Shown here in pieces: positions 1 through 5,859 of a stretch of DNA of 6,322 nt. The notes beneath the pieces were generated by a model, which saw only the letters and a list, made by a program, of their open reading frames with translations, was not told the DNA's origin and did not search any database. This stretch comes from Acidobacteriota bacterium (GTDB taxonomy: Bacteria > Acidobacteriota > Holophagae > Thermotomaculales > Thermotomaculaceae): NCBI GenBank assembly GCA_003650445.1, contig QMQE01000148.1, forward strand, positions 1 through 6,322, in the 5' to 3' direction. How positions within the stretch are numbered: the first letter of the stretch is position 1; every line of letters starts with the position of its first letter. Both the position numbers and the translations under genes were made by a program.

Positions 1-1335
1 GGTGTTCAATCGGATGTCCCGGACCATACGCCGGGTTTTTGAAATCAGGCCTTCCATGGGCCGGGCCATCAGTTCTTTATGGGGTGCCAGCGGTGCCAGT
101 CTGAATTGCCCCCCCAGTTCCCCGGTTTTTTCAAACAGGGTCACTGTAGCACCCAGTTCAGTGCAGGTGCAGGCGGCGGACAACCCGGCAGGGCCTGCCC
201 CGACGACGGCAACTTTTTTCCCTTCCAATACTGTGGGTGAGAGGGGCGGCTTGTCAATTTCAGGGTTCACGATGCAGCCGAGGCCGCTGCCATTCTTGAC
301 GTTGGCGAGGCAGCCCTGAAGGCAAAATCCACAGAACATGATTTTTTCCGTTTGACCCTGTACCAGTTTGGCAGGCAAGTCCGGGTCTGCCACAAGGGCC
401 CGTCCGAAGGCAACAAAGTCTGTAAGATTTTCTCTTTCCAGCTTTTCCAGTTTGTCCATATCCGCCATTTGCCCCACCGCAATCAGAGGAAGTCCGGTCA
501 TTTTCCGTACCGCTTTCAGCGCTTCCAACTGCCGGGCTTCCGGGATGGCCATGTGGGCGTAGTAAAAGGGCGGTGTGTCGCAGGCGTTTCCCATGCCGCA
601 GTGGATGGCGTCAAAGCTGTGTTTTTCTGCCAGTTTCAAAATAGGCAGATTGTCTTTCGGCCCCAGCCCGCCCTCTATGAATTCACTGGTTGAAATTCTC
701 AGCAACACTGCCAGTTTCCCCCGGTTTTCTGCCACTTCTTCAATGACCTTTCGCAGAAACAGAGTCTTGTCCTGTCCGTACGCATCTTCCCGGAGATTGG
801 TACGGGGGGAGAGAAACTGGTTGATGAGATAGCCATGGCCGCACTGGATTTCCACTGCGTCAAACCCGGCCGCCGCCGCCCGGCGTATCCCTTCCCCAAA
901 GGCCGTGATGATTTCTTCAATCTGTTCCTCACGCAATGGCACCGGGGTCTGGCCAGTTGTGGGGCAGGGAACCGGGGAGGGGGCGAGGGGTGCTGTGCCG
1001 ATGGCTTTTGGATTGGCCGCCCGGCCCGCGTGATTCAGATTCAGGCAGGCCAATGCGCCGTTCTCATGAAGCACATCCACAATTTTTTTCAAGTCCGCTA
1101 TGCTGGTGTCCAGATGAATTGTCAATTGCTTCGGGTGTTCTTTTCCGGTTCCTGTCACCGAAACCGGTTCCAGAATCACCAGTGCCGTACCTCCCCTTGC
1201 GATATTTCTGTAGTAGGTGAGGTGGCGTTCGGTGACCCGGCCCTCAGGCGTACCGTAGGCGGTTTTCACCGGTGCCATGACAAAGCGATTCTTAAGTTTC
1301 AGCAGGCCGAGGCTTGCGGGTTCTGTAAAACGCAT
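1..1335 (-). CDS. Old yellow enzyme / FadH-like NAD(P)H:flavin oxidoreductase with [4Fe-4S] cluster (C-terminus off left edge)
   Basis: This is the first 445 residues of a protein whose family is usually about 640-680 aa; the reading frame is open to base 1. Residues 1 to about 325 form the FMN-binding TIM barrel, with MAPV at 20-23, NHAGR at 101-105, and the signature H167-G-Y-L followed by NQFLSPRTN. An iron-sulfur motif follows: C335-x2-C338-x3-C342-x11-C354, then VNP. A Rossmann FAD/NAD(P) motif GAGPAG (379-384) starts the C-terminal domain, which is mostly outside the window. Known relatives pass electrons from NAD(P)H through FAD and Fe-S to FMN to reduce an activated double bond (2,4-dienoyl-CoA, trimethylamine or enoate type). 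The active-site Tyr (Y169) is present; the FadH His in the HCGMGN segment (245-250) seems absent, so the substrate is open. The start at 1335 is set by AGGAGGG just upstream. It is probably cytosolic and is divergent from the NifX-like gene. Confidence 0.92.
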   Translation of the reverse strand, partial: MRFTEPASLGLLKLKNRFVMAPVKTAYGTPEGRVTERHLTYYRNIARGGTALVILEPVSVTGTGKEHPKQLTIHLDTSIADLKKIVDVLHENGALACLNLNHAGRAANPKAIGTAPLAPSPVPCPTTGQTPVPLREEQIEEIITAFGEGIRRAAAAGFDAVEIQCGHGYLINQFLSPRTNLREDAYGQDKTLFLRKVIEEVAENRGKLAVLLRISTSEFIEGGLGPKDNLPILKLAEKHSFDAIHCGMGNACDTPPFYYAHMAIPEARQLEALKAVRKMTGLPLIAVGQMADMDKLEKLERENLTDFVAFGRALVADPDLPAKLVQGQTEKIMFCGFCLQGCLANVKNGSGLGCIVNPEIDKPPLSPTVLEGKKVAVVGAGPAGLSAACTCTELGATVTLFEKTGELGGQFRLAPLAPHKELMARPMEGLISKTRRMVRDIRLNT

Positions 1336-1339
1336 TTTT

Positions 1340-1347
1340 TCCCTCCT
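1340..1347 (-). promoter_or_regulatory. Shine-Dalgarno site of the OYE-like gene
   Basis: On the minus strand CAGGAGGG lies a few bases before the ATG at 1335. It is a near-perfect ribosome binding site and fixes that start. Confidence 0.8.
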
Positions 1348-1357
1348 GTATCTTTGT

Positions 1358-1386
1358 TTGTAAAATAGCTGATTCTATTTTATAAT
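1358..1386 (+). promoter_or_regulatory. Candidate sigma-70 promoter for the NifX-like gene
   Basis: TTGTAA (1358-1363), a 17-bp spacer and a perfect TATAAT (1381-1386) lie about 30 bp before the start at 1416. The spacer contains an inverted repeat with 8-bp arms, TAAAATAG at 1361-1368 and CTATTTTA at 1375-1382. This is read by eye only. Confidence 0.55.
1361..1382. promoter_or_regulatory. Inverted repeat TAAAATAG-N6-CTATTTTA, possible operator
   Basis: Two perfect 8-bp arms (1361-1368 and 1375-1382) are separated by six bases. The repeat sits between the -35 and -10 of the plus-strand promoter candidate and downstream of, or on, the -10 of the minus-strand one. A dimeric repressor bound here could block both promoters. 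The AT-rich arms could also occur by chance. Confidence 0.4.
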
Positions 1387-1405
1387 AAACATATGTTCAT
1401 AACAA
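1377..1405 (-). promoter_or_regulatory. Candidate sigma-70 promoter for the OYE-like gene
   Basis: On the minus strand TTGTTA (complement of 1400-1405), a 17-bp spacer and TAAAAT (complement of 1377-1382) point toward the flavoenzyme start at 1335. It overlaps the plus-strand promoter, so the two genes would share control DNA. Confidence 0.45.
1388..1397. promoter_or_regulatory. Perfect palindrome AACATATGTT in the divergent promoter region
   Basis: A 10-bp perfect palindrome lies directly downstream of the plus-strand -10 and inside the spacer of the minus-strand promoter. That position suits a repressor site controlling both genes. The regulator family cannot be read from the site. Confidence 0.35.
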
Positions 1406-1415
1406 GGGGGATTGA

Positions 1416-1835
1416 ATGACGCCGGGAAACAAGAAGCCAGACGAAGTTCAGTGGAAAAAAGTTGCCATTGCAATCACAGAAGACGGGGCCATATCCCCCA
1501 CCCATTTCGGAGATGCCGAAGCCATTCTCTTTGCGGAAGTTCGGCCCGGTGAATTTAAAATTCTGGAAACCCGGCCCAATCCGGTGAAACAGGTGGACGA
1601 AGGCCGTCACGGGAGCGACGGGAAACTGAAAAAGGCAGCCGGTTTCATGAAAGACGTGCACATTGTGGCCACCGGAAAATTAAGTGGCAACTTCAAAAAA
1701 ATGCATACAGAAAAAGGGAAATGGCCATTCATTACCAAACTGGATCCGGAACCCTTCCTGAATTGGCTGATCCATTCATTCCCGGCCCTTGAATGCTGGT
1801 TCAGCGATCCGAACAATACCGTATATCGGACTTGA
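1416..1835 (+). CDS. NifX / NifB C-terminal-like protein (dinitrogenase Fe-Mo cofactor biosynthesis family)
   Basis: This is a 139-aa soluble protein. Residues 15-55 carry the family hallmark: KVAIAITEDG, then SPTHFGDAEAI (27-37, with H30-F31-G32), then a strand of the type FKILETRPNP. The middle has the expected helix and strand ending in VHIVATGKLSG. This is the ribonuclease-H-like fold of PF02579, whose members (NifX, NafY, NifB C-terminus, stand-alone anaerobe proteins) bind FeMo-co, its precursors or other Fe-S clusters. No other nif gene is visible, so a role in nitrogen fixation is not supported; stand-alone copies are common in anaerobes and usually uncharacterised. The C-terminal part (DPEPFLNWL onward) is not one I recognise. 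AAGGGGG at 1404-1410 supports the ATG at 1416. It is transcribed divergently from the OYE-like gene. Confidence 0.78.
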   Translation: MTPGNKKPDEVQWKKVAIAITEDGAISPTHFGDAEAILFAEVRPGEFKILETRPNPVKQVDEGRHGSDGKLKKAAGFMKDVHIVATGKLSGNFKKMHTEKGKWPFITKLDPEPFLNWLIHSFPALECWFSDPNNTVYRT

Positions 1836-1864
1836 TGCACCGGTAACGCAGTTCCGCAAGTGCA

Positions 1865-1892
1865 GTGACTTGTGACCTGTGATTAGTGACTG
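1865..1892. repeat. 7-bp tandem repeat, four units (copy 1)
   Basis: Four contiguous heptamers occur: GTGACTT, GTGACCT, GTGATTA, GTGACTG. The GTGAnnn core is kept with exact period 7. The array lies 29 bp after the NifX-like stop codon. A second array of the same type lies at 3426-3458, also just after a stop codon. It is intergenic and its function is unknown. Confidence 0.75.
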
Positions 1893-1986
1893 GCAAAGAA
1901 AAAAGATGGGGAACCGGAATGGGAAAATGCATGTAAAGGCGTATGTATGTCGGCAAATATCAAACAAGCAACTCCCTTTTTTTACT

Positions 1987-2010
1987 TAATCTTAACCTCA
2001 GCCTTAACCT
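1987..2010. repeat. 6-bp tandem repeat, four units
   Basis: Contiguous hexamers occur: TAATCT, TAACCT, CAGCCT, TAACCT. This is a short degenerate array of period 6 in the intergenic DNA before the polyferredoxin gene. With only four units and imperfect matches, chance is not excluded. Confidence 0.5.
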
Positions 2011-2049
2011 TGTTCTGTCACCGTAGGCGCACAGAACACTTCCCCTCTT

Positions 2050-2065
2050 TTTGACCCATGTCAAA
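2050..2065. promoter_or_regulatory. FNR/CRP-family-type operator TTTGAC-N4-GTCAAA
   Basis: A perfect palindrome with 6-bp arms around a 4-bp centre (centre at 2057.5) matches the half-site spacing of FNR/DNR/NNR-type regulators (FNR consensus TTGAT-N4-ATCAA). It lies about 41 bp before the start point inferred from the TATACT -10 box at 2086-2091, the class II activator position. No typical -35 box lies 17 bp before that -10, as expected for an activator-dependent promoter. The regulator is not in the window. Confidence 0.6.
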
Positions 2066-2085
2066 TCCACTTCCTGAGAACGGGG

Positions 2086-2091
2086 TATACT
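2086..2091 (+). promoter_or_regulatory. -10 box TATACT of the polyferredoxin gene
   Basis: TATACT matches TATAAT at five of six positions. It would start RNA near 2098, only about 16 bases before the ATG at 2115, with the ribosome binding site at the very 5' end of the message. The leader is short but feasible. Confidence 0.5.
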
Positions 2092-2099
2092 GTTTGCGG

Positions 2100-2106
2100 A
2101 AGGAGG
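2100..2106 (+). promoter_or_regulatory. Shine-Dalgarno AAGGAGG deciding the polyferredoxin start
   Basis: A perfect AAGGAGG lies 8 bases before ATG 2115. The in-frame ATG at 2058 has no such site and sits inside the FNR-like palindrome, so 2115 is taken as the start. Confidence 0.85.
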
Positions 2107-2114
2107 ATTGGACT

Positions 2115-3407
2115 ATGCTTACGTTTCCTGTTCTGGCGTTTTTGCTGCTGGCGGCTCATTTTTCACGGGCAAACCTTAACGGGCTGGCCATTGCCTGCCT
2201 GCTGTTGCCGTTTCTGCTGTTTTATCGAAAACGGTGGGTGCTACTGGTTGGGGGAATTTTACTTCTCATGGGTGCCGTGGTGTGGGGTGTTACCGGGTAC
2301 CACCTGGCGTTGGCGCGGGTTCACTTCGGGATGCCTTACCACCGCCTGGTGGCCATCATGGGTGGTGTAGTCCTCTACACATTGTTTTCCGCATGGGTGC
2401 TCCTTCGGCGAAAGTCCCGGGAGCGTTATCCCGGTGATCCGGCTTCAGCCGGTATTTCAACCTGGGTGTTCTTTCTCACCGCCCTGACCCTCTTCATGAT
2501 ACAGTTGAAAGTTCCTCTGAATATGCTCCTTTTTAACCGCTTTGTACCCGGTTTTGGCTGGCTGGAAATCCTGCTTCTGTCTGTTTACGGTGCCGTAGTG
2601 GCGGCCCGTATCCACGACTACAAAACCCAGGCAAAGTGGCGAATCCGGGTGTGGCACCTGTTTACCATCGTATTTTTTACCCAGTTGATACTGGGGTTGC
2701 TTGGCTTTGATTCCTTCCTGATGACGGGAAAGCTGCACTTGCCGGTTCCGGCACTGATCGCGGCGGGGCCCATCTATCGGGGACATGAATTTTTCATGGT
2801 TTTTCTCTTTCTTGGAACCATCGTATTGGTGGGGCCGGCGTGGTGTTCCCATCTCTGTTACATCGGGGCATGGGACGATGCCGCCTCCCGTTCAAAAAAA
2901 GTGCCGGGCTACTACCGGAATGATTCTGTGCGGGTGGTCATCAGCATTCTGGTGATTGCCGCTGCCATTCTCCTTCGGCTCTTCGGCGTGGGCTGGCTCC
3001 CGGCAACAATCCTGGCCGCCGTATTCGGGTTGGCCGGTGTCGGTGTCATGCTGTGGTTGTCCAGAAAGAAGGGCACGATGGTTCACTGCACCGCCTACTG
3101 TCCCATCGGGCTTTTTTCAAACATTCTCGGCAAGCTGAATCCCTTTCGAATCCGTATTGACACCGGCGGCTGTACCTCCTGTATGGCCTGCGCAAACGTC
3201 TGTCGTTACAGCGCGTTAACGCTGGAAGACATACAGGCTGGAAAACCGTCCTTAACCTGCACGCTTTGTGGCGACTGCATCACCGACTGTCCCCAGAATA
3301 CAATCCACTACCATTTCCCCGGCCTGAGCGCTGAAACCGCGAGAAAGCTGTTCATCGTGCTGGTCGTCACCCTCCACGCCGTATTTCTCGGCGTAGCGAG
3401 GATCTGA
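2115..3407 (+). CDS. NapH/NosR/CcoG-like membrane polyferredoxin (4Fe-4S binding)
   Basis: This is a 430-aa inner-membrane protein. Hydrophobic segments suggest about 10-11 helices, roughly at 2-15, 23-37, 41-60, 78-97, 116-140, 148-165, 180-200, 225-243, 273-293, 296-315 and 411-428. Two CxxxC motifs typical of Fer4_5 (NapH, NosR, CcoG/RdxA) proteins are present: C244-x3-C248 after GPAW, and C325-x3-C329-P followed by IGLF. A domain with two [4Fe-4S] motifs follows: C353-x2-C356-x2-C359-x3-C363 and C382-x2-C385-x2-C388-x3-C392-P. Relatives carry electrons between the quinone pool or cytoplasm and periplasmic reductases. NapH is about 280 aa, so the extra N-terminal helices are notable. No NapG, NosR or catalytic reductase is next to it, so the partner is unknown. 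Expression is probably activated by an FNR/CRP-type regulator at 2050-2065. It stands alone, with gaps on both sides. Confidence 0.85.
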   Translation: MLTFPVLAFLLLAAHFSRANLNGLAIACLLLPFLLFYRKRWVLLVGGILLLMGAVVWGVTGYHLALARVHFGMPYHRLVAIMGGVVLYTLFSAWVLLRRKSRERYPGDPASAGISTWVFFLTALTLFMIQLKVPLNMLLFNRFVPGFGWLEILLLSVYGAVVAARIHDYKTQAKWRIRVWHLFTIVFFTQLILGLLGFDSFLMTGKLHLPVPALIAAGPIYRGHEFFMVFLFLGTIVLVGPAWCSHLCYIGAWDDAASRSKKVPGYYRNDSVRVVISILVIAAAILLRLFGVGWLPATILAAVFGLAGVGVMLWLSRKKGTMVHCTAYCPIGLFSNILGKLNPFRIRIDTGGCTSCMACANVCRYSALTLEDIQAGKPSLTCTLCGDCITDCPQNTIHYHFPGLSAETARKLFIVLVVTLHAVFLGVARI

Positions 3408-3425
3408 GCCGACGTAGCCGGATCA

Positions 3426-3458
3426 GTGGCTTGTAACTTGTGATCTGTGACTTGTGAA
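3426..3458. repeat. 7-bp tandem repeat, about five units (copy 2)
   Basis: The heptamers are GTGGCTT, GTAACTT, GTGATCT, GTGACTT and a partial GTGAA, with exact period 7 and the same GTGACTT-like consensus and strand as 1865-1892. Both arrays are preceded by CA. This one begins 19 bp after the polyferredoxin stop. The flanks of the two arrays do not otherwise look alike, which argues against a simple duplication of a longer segment. Confidence 0.75.
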
Positions 3459-3542
3459 ATCAGGGAGTAAGGCAGGCGCGATTTACCGAGCAGATACATA
3501 GAATATATCATTTTATTAATTCTTAAATGGAGGCTATACGAT

Positions 3543-4136
3543 ATGGAATATCCACGTTTTTTTGATGGGATTGAAAGCATTGCCCTGACAGACGAATTGG
3601 CGGGATTTCTGGGAGTGAACGAGAATGGAATGGTCGAAATCAGCTATCTGGAAATTGTAAAAATGGCGGGCCACAGCTGCGCAACAGTTGCCGGAGCATA
3701 CCTGATGGCATTGAAAGGCCTGAAAGCATTGTACGGGGGCGAACGCCCGAAACGGGGTCAAATAAAGGTCGAAATCAGAAATACGCCCACCGAACATAAC
3801 GCAGGTGTTGTGGGATGTGTACTTTCCAATATTACAGGTGCAACGACTGACTATGGTTTTGGAGGAATGTCCGGCGGCAGATTCAACAGAAGGAACCTCC
3901 TGTTTTACAACGCGTCCATTGATACAGATGTTCGTTTCACACGCCTTGATACCGGAAAACAAATCGGCATAAACTATCATCCGGGAAAAGTGGTCAATCC
4001 CACGCAGATATTGATGGGTGCAATGGGCCCCACTGCCACACCTGAAGCCAAAAAAGCATTCCCAAAACGTTTTCAGCAAATGGTCAAAACCATCTTCGAA
4101 AATGGGGACAAAGTCATCGATGTAATCGAACCGTAA
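3543..4136 (+). CDS. FmdE-like protein
   Basis: This is a 197-aa soluble protein with no signal peptide or membrane segment. I assign it to the FmdE family (PF02663, named after a protein encoded with molybdenum formylmethanofuran dehydrogenase). Two blocks support this: AGHSCATVAGAYLMALKGLK (42-61), which resembles the FmdE GHxCPGxxxG helix, and VLSNITGATTDYGFGG (93-108), which resembles the DAIQxLTGCTxG block. Possible metal ligands are H44, C46, H85 and C92. The Pro-Gly usual after the Cys is Ala-Thr here, and the C-terminal zinc-finger-like CxxC region of methanogen FmdE is missing. FmdE-like proteins in bacteria are often near molybdenum or tungsten enzymes or transporters; none is here, and the function is unknown. 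GGAGG at 3529-3533 supports the start. It converges with sthA, with a 244-bp gap. Confidence 0.65.
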   Translation: MEYPRFFDGIESIALTDELAGFLGVNENGMVEISYLEIVKMAGHSCATVAGAYLMALKGLKALYGGERPKRGQIKVEIRNTPTEHNAGVVGCVLSNITGATTDYGFGGMSGGRFNRRNLLFYNASIDTDVRFTRLDTGKQIGINYHPGKVVNPTQILMGAMGPTATPEAKKAFPKRFQQMVKTIFENGDKVIDVIEP

Positions 4137-4380
4137 CTGGTAATGTTAAGAATCTTTCGCGTGCTTTTTCCCTTCGGGTTCTATTGCGATTGGTATTTAT
4201 CACAATCAATAATTGAAAAACAGGGGTGGGTTTCATCACTCAGAGTTTCACATTCCTGCCAGCACCCGGGACCGTTTCCTGGTTCGTGGACAGGCACTTT
4301 CGAAAAGCTCCCAGTTCCCGTTTTTTTCGGTTCCGATTGATTCCCTGCCTTTTCCCAACTATCTCCGGCGGCTTTGCCGC
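4137..4380. other. Convergent intergenic gap, nothing coding recognised
   Basis: This gap lies between the ends of the FmdE-like gene and sthA. Open frames crossing it (for example from 4143) have no ribosome binding site and no family features. I see no tRNA, no convincing U-tract terminator for the plus strand and no repeat, other than the hairpin at its right end. Confidence 0.6.
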
Positions 4381-4381
4381 C
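4367..4381 (-). terminator. Stem-loop at the sthA stop codon, possible weak terminator
   Basis: GGCGGC-TTT-GCCGCC is a perfect 6-bp GC-rich stem with a 3-base loop. On the minus strand it begins at the last base of the sthA stop codon. No run of U follows, so it is not a standard intrinsic terminator; it might slow exonucleases or aid Rho-dependent ending. Confidence 0.35.
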
Positions 4382-5859
4382 TATGCGCCTCCCATCTCGT
4401 TCCCGTCCAGATGGCTGGGCACGTTGAGGCGGGAGAGGCCGTCCAGTGCTGCGACCCGGTAGGCCTCCGCCCAGGTGGGGTAGTTGAATACGTTGTGGAC
4501 AAAATAGTCCGCCCGGCCTCCGAGGGACATGACGGCCTGGCCGATGTGTATCAGTTCGGCGGCCTGATCGCCGACCACGTGGATGCCGAGGAGTTTCCAG
4601 TCATCCGGAGAGAACAGCAGTTTCAGCATTCCGACGGAACCACCCTTGATGGTGGCCTTGGAAACTTCACGGTACCGTGCCACGCCCTTGACGAATGGAA
4701 TAGCTTTTCTTACCAGTTGTTCTTCGGTGCTGCCGATGAGGGAGGCCTCGGGGATGGAGTAGATGGCAAAGGGGAAGAGCTCCGGGCGATGGTCCCGGAC
4801 AGTGTAGCCAAGGACGTTCCGTCCCGCTATCCGGCCTTGTTCCGCGCTGGTGGATGCCAGCGCCGGGGGGCCGATAACATCCCCTGCTGCGAAGATATGG
4901 GGTGCGGTGGTCCGAAAGTTTTCATCGACTTTGATGACGGGGCGCTTCCCCAGATCCACCCCGGCGGCGGGGAGGTTCAGGCGCTCCACGCAGGGGACCC
5001 GGCCGAGGGAAACCAGTACCGCATCAGCGGTCAGCTTTTTTCCGGTATCGGTTTCCACCATGCCCTTTCCGTTTTCCAGCCGACGGATGGACCGGTATCC
5101 CCGGCCCAGTACCATGCTGACGCCCATTTTTTCCATTTCACTCAACAAAAGGCGCTTAATGTCCCCGTCAAGGTAAGGAAGGATGTGGTCATGACGGTCC
5201 ACCAGTGTGACCCGGCAGCCCAGTGCTGCGAACATGGCGGCGTATTCGGTGCCGATGACACCGGCACCGACGACAATCAGGCTTTTTGGCAGTTCGCTGA
5301 TATGGCTTTTGTGGGAAAAGACGAAATTGCTGTCAAATATGGTTTCGTAGTCGAAGTCAATGTCCTCGGGATGGCGGGGAACAGTACCTGGCGCCAGGAC
5401 AAACTGATCGGCTTTCAGGAGAATGCGGCTCTTGTCCATCCGGTTGTGGATTTCAACAGTGTGCGGGTCAACAAACCGGGCTTCCCCGTAGCGCACCTTT
5501 ACCCCCGCCGCCATGAACTGAGATTCCAGTACTGCCAGTTCCCGTTTCAACGTCAGCTCTACCCGCTCGGTCAGGTCTTTCAGGCAGATATGTTGCCTCA
5601 CCTGGTATTTGTCCCCGTAGAGGTGTTTGTGGCGGTAGCCGATGAGGTGCAGTACCGCTTCCCGGAGCGTTTTGCTGGGGATGGTGCCCACGTGGAGGGA
5701 GACGCCACCCACCTTCAGGTTTCGTCGGTCGATGATGACAGTGTCCCGCCCCTCCCGGCCGCACTCCATTGCCGCCCGTTGCCCCGCCGGTCCACTGCCC
5801 ACCACCGCTACTTCGCAGTAGATGATTTCTCCGTTTTTTGTTCCGTTGCTGTCCATCAT
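4381..5859 (-). CDS. sthA: Soluble pyridine nucleotide transhydrogenase (SthA-type flavoprotein)
   Basis: This is a 492-aa cytosolic flavoprotein that in its family exchanges hydride between NADPH and NAD+. The order is FAD Rossmann motif GSGPAG (21-26), active-site loop VGGVSLHVGTIPSK (50-63), NAD(P) Rossmann motif GAGVIG (198-203) with D221 at the end of the second strand, second FAD motif AAGDVIG (324-330), and the dimerisation domain ending in FNYPTWAEAYRVAALDGL. Length and the YPTxAEAYRVAA ending match SthA rather than dihydrolipoamide dehydrogenase, glutathione reductase or mercuric reductase, which need a CxxxxC disulfide and a C-terminal His-Glu pair. Both loop cysteines are absent here (S54, T59). 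AGGAG (complement of 5866-5870) lies 6 bases before ATG 5859; ATG 5856 is also possible. It likely balances NADPH and NADH pools. Mycobacterial-type and bacterial lipoamide-like homologues are the main alternatives. Confidence 0.88.
   Translation of the reverse strand: MMDSNGTKNGEIIYCEVAVVGSGPAGQRAAMECGREGRDTVIIDRRNLKVGGVSLHVGTIPSKTLREAVLHLIGYRHKHLYGDKYQVRQHICLKDLTERVELTLKRELAVLESQFMAAGVKVRYGEARFVDPHTVEIHNRMDKSRILLKADQFVLAPGTVPRHPEDIDFDYETIFDSNFVFSHKSHISELPKSLIVVGAGVIGTEYAAMFAALGCRVTLVDRHDHILPYLDGDIKRLLLSEMEKMGVSMVLGRGYRSIRRLENGKGMVETDTGKKLTADAVLVSLGRVPCVERLNLPAAGVDLGKRPVIKVDENFRTTAPHIFAAGDVIGPPALASTSAEQGRIAGRNVLGYTVRDHRPELFPFAIYSIPEASLIGSTEEQLVRKAIPFVKGVARYREVSKATIKGGSVGMLKLLFSPDDWKLLGIHVVGDQAAELIHIGQAVMSLGGRADYFVHNVFNYPTWAEAYRVAALDGLSRLNVPSHLDGNEMGGA

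Noticed and set aside
104..116. Possible frameshift at the run of seven C in the OYE-like gene
   Set aside because: Counting the run gives seven bases, and the frame continues as ELGGQFRLAPLAPHKE, which fits the family; no shift is needed.
835..1368. Plus-strand open frame of 177 codons inside the OYE-like gene
   Set aside because: It is antisense to a well-supported flavoenzyme and shows no domain features of its own.
2051..2056. TTGACC as a -35 box for the polyferredoxin promoter
   Set aside because: The distance to TATACT at 2086 is 29 bp, far from 17. The palindrome explanation (activator site) fits better.
1836..2114. A mobile element or attachment site bounded by the repeats
   Set aside because: The two 7-bp arrays have different flanks and enclose one ordinary gene. 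There is no transposase, integrase or target-site duplication.
4188..4207. Inverted repeat GATTG-N10-CAATC after the FmdE-like gene
   Set aside because: The 5-bp AT-rich stem with a 10-base loop and no U-run is too weak to call a terminator or operator.
4143..4340. Small plus-strand open frame after the FmdE-like gene
   Set aside because: It has no ribosome binding site and no recognisable motif, and it lies in a convergent gap where chance frames are expected.
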